This document shows, one piece after another, positions 30,865 to 32,583 of a DNA stretch of 32,583 nucleotides (positions are counted from its first letter, which is position 1; every line of letters starts with the position of its first letter). The DNA lies in contig CAYFQH010000023.1 of the NCBI GenBank assembly GCA_964345215.1, positions 1-32,583 on the forward strand. Direction: 5' to 3'. The position numbers and the translations under genes were made by a program. Below the pieces are notes generated by a model. That model made no database searches. It saw only the letters and a program-made list of their open reading frames with translations, and had not been told where the DNA came from. The stretch comes from CAYFQH01 sp964345215. Its GTDB lineage: Bacteria; Bacillota; Clostridia; Christensenellales; Aristaeellaceae.

Positions 30865-32127
30865 TTGCGGCTAACGATGATCAGCATTGGGTCTACAGGG
30901 GATGTGCGGCCATATATTTTGCTGGGCAGGGAGTTGCAAGCAAGGGGTCACCAAATTACCATTGCGGCCTTTGAGCCTTTTGAAGATTTGGTTAGGAAGG
31001 CGGGGATGAATTTTGCCCCTCTTTCCGGTAGTGTTGAAAAATTTATGGGCGAAGTAATGAAGCCCGGTGTAAACGGCTTTACCTTTCTAAAGCACGTACA
31101 GCAAGGGCTGGGTGAGAGCATTAGTGAACTGCTGATTGACATGCAAAAAGCCTGCGAAGATGCCCAAGGGGTGATTGGTACTTTTTTTGGTACAGCCATG
31201 TACTCCATTGCCGAAAAAAATCGAATACCCTGCATACAAACCCATTATTTTCCGATTGATGAAAACAGGAGTATGCCCATTTCTTCAGCCCCGGGGCTAA
31301 ACCTTGGAAAGGCCTGGAATAAAAGCAGCTACAGGATAGGCCACTTATTAATTAATTCAATCGAAAAAAAATACCTGTCTACCTGGAGAAAAAGCCAGGG
31401 TATGCGCAAACGTAAAATTACCACCACCATGGATAATACGATAAACGGTGTGCCTGTGCCCACCCTTTATGCCCTAAGCCCAGCCCTAATCCCAAGGCCG
31501 CAGGAGTGGGGGGACCATATTTATATGACGGGCTTTTGGCTTGAAAAAGAGTGTATAGATGATTTTGTACCTGATGAAAAAATGATAGCTTTTCTAAAAA
31601 AACACTCTCAAGCCATTTATATTGGCTTTGGTTCTATGGTGTCGGGAGATATGGGGGAAACCCTTCAAATTGTACTTGATGCGCTGAAAATAGCGAAAAT
31701 CCCCGCAGTGCTGAGCAAGGGGTGGGGGGGGGAGCACTTGAACCTAGGAGAGCACCCTCATGTGTTTATAGCCGAATATGTGCCCCATAGCTGGTTATTT
31801 AGTCAGGTTTCGGCTGTTGTACATCATGGGGGTATCGGCACCATTGCTGCAGGCCTTTTAGCAGGTAAGCCTACCTTGGTTGTGCCCTTTGGAGGGGATC
31901 AGCCTTTTTGGGGCAACCGCATTGTAAAAATGGGATTAGGGCCTAAGCCTATTTTACGCAGCAAGCTAACAGCTGAAAAGCTGGCTAAAAAACTACTAGC
32001 ATTAACGGAAAATCCGGAGTATGCCAAAAATGCTAAGGAGATGCAAAAAAAGCTGCTGAAAGAAGAAGGGATCAAAACCGCCGCAGATATTATTGAAGTA
32101 AAAATGGCAGAGGGGCTAAAGGATTAG
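30865..32127 (+). CDS. Glycosyltransferase family 1 (UDP-sugar-dependent, MGT/sterol-glucosyltransferase type)
   Basis: 420 residues, GT-B fold. The acceptor domain begins ISIGSTGDVRPYILLGRELQ, followed by ARGHQITIAAFEPFEDLVRKA, the start typical of sterol and macrolide glycosyltransferases. The nucleotide-sugar site is near 318-350: SAVVHHGGIGTIAAGLLAGK, then PTLVVPFGGDQPFWGNRI. It transfers a sugar, probably from a UDP-sugar, to a lipid or small hydrophobic acceptor; the acceptor is not predictable. Start is TTG 30865 with AAGGTGA seven bases upstream; ATG 30877 would remove part of the first strand. Ends in tandem TAG TAG. Confidence 0.92.
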   Translation: MRLTMISIGSTGDVRPYILLGRELQARGHQITIAAFEPFEDLVRKAGMNFAPLSGSVEKFMGEVMKPGVNGFTFLKHVQQGLGESISELLIDMQKACEDAQGVIGTFFGTAMYSIAEKNRIPCIQTHYFPIDENRSMPISSAPGLNLGKAWNKSSYRIGHLLINSIEKKYLSTWRKSQGMRKRKITTTMDNTINGVPVPTLYALSPALIPRPQEWGDHIYMTGFWLEKECIDDFVPDEKMIAFLKKHSQAIYIGFGSMVSGDMGETLQIVLDALKIAKIPAVLSKGWGGEHLNLGEHPHVFIAEYVPHSWLFSQVSAVVHHGGIGTIAAGLLAGKPTLVVPFGGDQPFWGNRIVKMGLGPKPILRSKLTAEKLAKKLLALTENPEYAKNAKEMQKKLLKEEGIKTAADIIEVKMAEGLKD

Positions 32128-32153
32128 TAGCGACGTCTTAAGTAGGCGGAAGA

Positions 32154-32573
32154 GTGGAAAAGTGCGAGATTGATCCCTTAGGTTATTTTAATAACCCCAA
32201 ATATGTGGTGAGCCTGAGCAAGTATCAAGGTCAGTGCCTGTTTAGCCGTCATCAAACCCGGTTGACCTGGGAAACCCAAGGCGGGCATATTGAGCCAGGA
32301 GAGAGTGCCCTTGATGCGGCAAAACGAGAGTTGTATGAAAAATCGGGCGCTGTAAGTTATAAAATAAGGCCAGCCTTCGAATACTGCCACAAAGGATCCG
32401 GTGACAGCGGTGTGGTATTTGTTGTAAATATTTACCGTTTAGCACCTTTGCCAGGCAGCGAAATAACGCAAGTACAAATGTTTAAAGCCCTAGCCCAAAA
32501 TTTAACCTATCCTGCCATTACCCCTGTACTGATTCAAGAGACGGAAACTTGTTTTAGCTGGTACTTTTATTAA
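32154..32573 (+). CDS. NUDIX hydrolase-like protein with altered NUDIX box
   Basis: 139 residues. The NUDIX box spans about residues 44-66: GGHIEPGESALDAAKRE, then LYEKSGA. Spacing fits Gx5Ex7REUxEExGU, but the second Glu of the EE pair, a metal ligand in MutT-type enzymes, is Lys. Catalysis may be weak or the substrate different. The start is GTG 32154 after GGCGGAAGA; no better start exists without losing the first strand (KYVVSLSKYQGQCLFSRH). It begins 26 bases after the glycosyltransferase stop, so the two are probably co-transcribed. The window ends ten bases after its stop. Confidence 0.83.
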   Translation: MEKCEIDPLGYFNNPKYVVSLSKYQGQCLFSRHQTRLTWETQGGHIEPGESALDAAKRELYEKSGAVSYKIRPAFEYCHKGSGDSGVVFVVNIYRLAPLPGSEITQVQMFKALAQNLTYPAITPVLIQETETCFSWYFY

Positions 32574-32583
32574 ACGTAAGAAG

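Noticed and set aside
1..32583. CRISPR arrays, prophage structural genes, toxin-antitoxin or defence islands
   Set aside because: No regularly spaced repeats and no cas, capsid, toxin-antitoxin or known defence-type genes were seen on either strand; the only mobile traces are the remnants at 24489-26060.

Overview
The window looks like a chromosomal segment of a low-to-moderate GC, Gram-positive anaerobe of the Clostridia. The signs are strong Shine-Dalgarno (SD) sites of the AAAGGAG type, sigma-A promoters, a long single-chain PurL, a PurF with a propeptide and Fe-S cysteines, and a PurH activity split into two proteins. The species cannot be named from the sequence alone.

Layout. (1) 1-6621 (+): the 3' part of a sugar-uptake and catabolism operon, with two ABC permeases (the first only as its tail), a solute-binding protein, a TIM-barrel sugar isomerase/epimerase and two FAD-dependent oxidoreductases. 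It ends at a strong terminator shared with a convergent GDPD phosphodiesterase gene (6752-7534, -). (2) 7582-18497: a purine operon, purE-purF-purM-purN-purO-type-AICAR transformylase-purD-purL. A consensus promoter and a compact structured leader precede it; an intrinsic terminator sits 22 bases before purE. The operon covers most steps from PRPP to IMP, but purK, purC and purB are not here. (3) 18596-22741: housekeeping genes for endonuclease IV, a thioredoxin-reductase-like flavoprotein, a CDF cation exporter and a pirin. (4) 22767-26110: a decayed accessory zone. A DsbA-like gene and a membrane-protein gene are each broken by one in-frame TAG. After them come a nuclease fragment, tRNA-Leu(CAA), tRNA-Lys(CTT), the C-terminal remnant of a large serine recombinase and pieces of two IS30-type transposases. 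(5) 26140-32573: a secreted propeller plus solute-binding-like protein, an acetyltransferase, a five-repeat SH3b protein, a family-1 glycosyltransferase and a NUDIX protein.

The observations most worth following up are: the purE leader, where an 18-bp purine/pyrimidine helix buries the SD and start of a small ORF that runs through the terminator; the two neighbouring amber-interrupted genes; the thioredoxin-reductase-like protein without normal NADPH motifs; the two-flavoprotein sugar cluster; and the propeller-binding-protein fusion.
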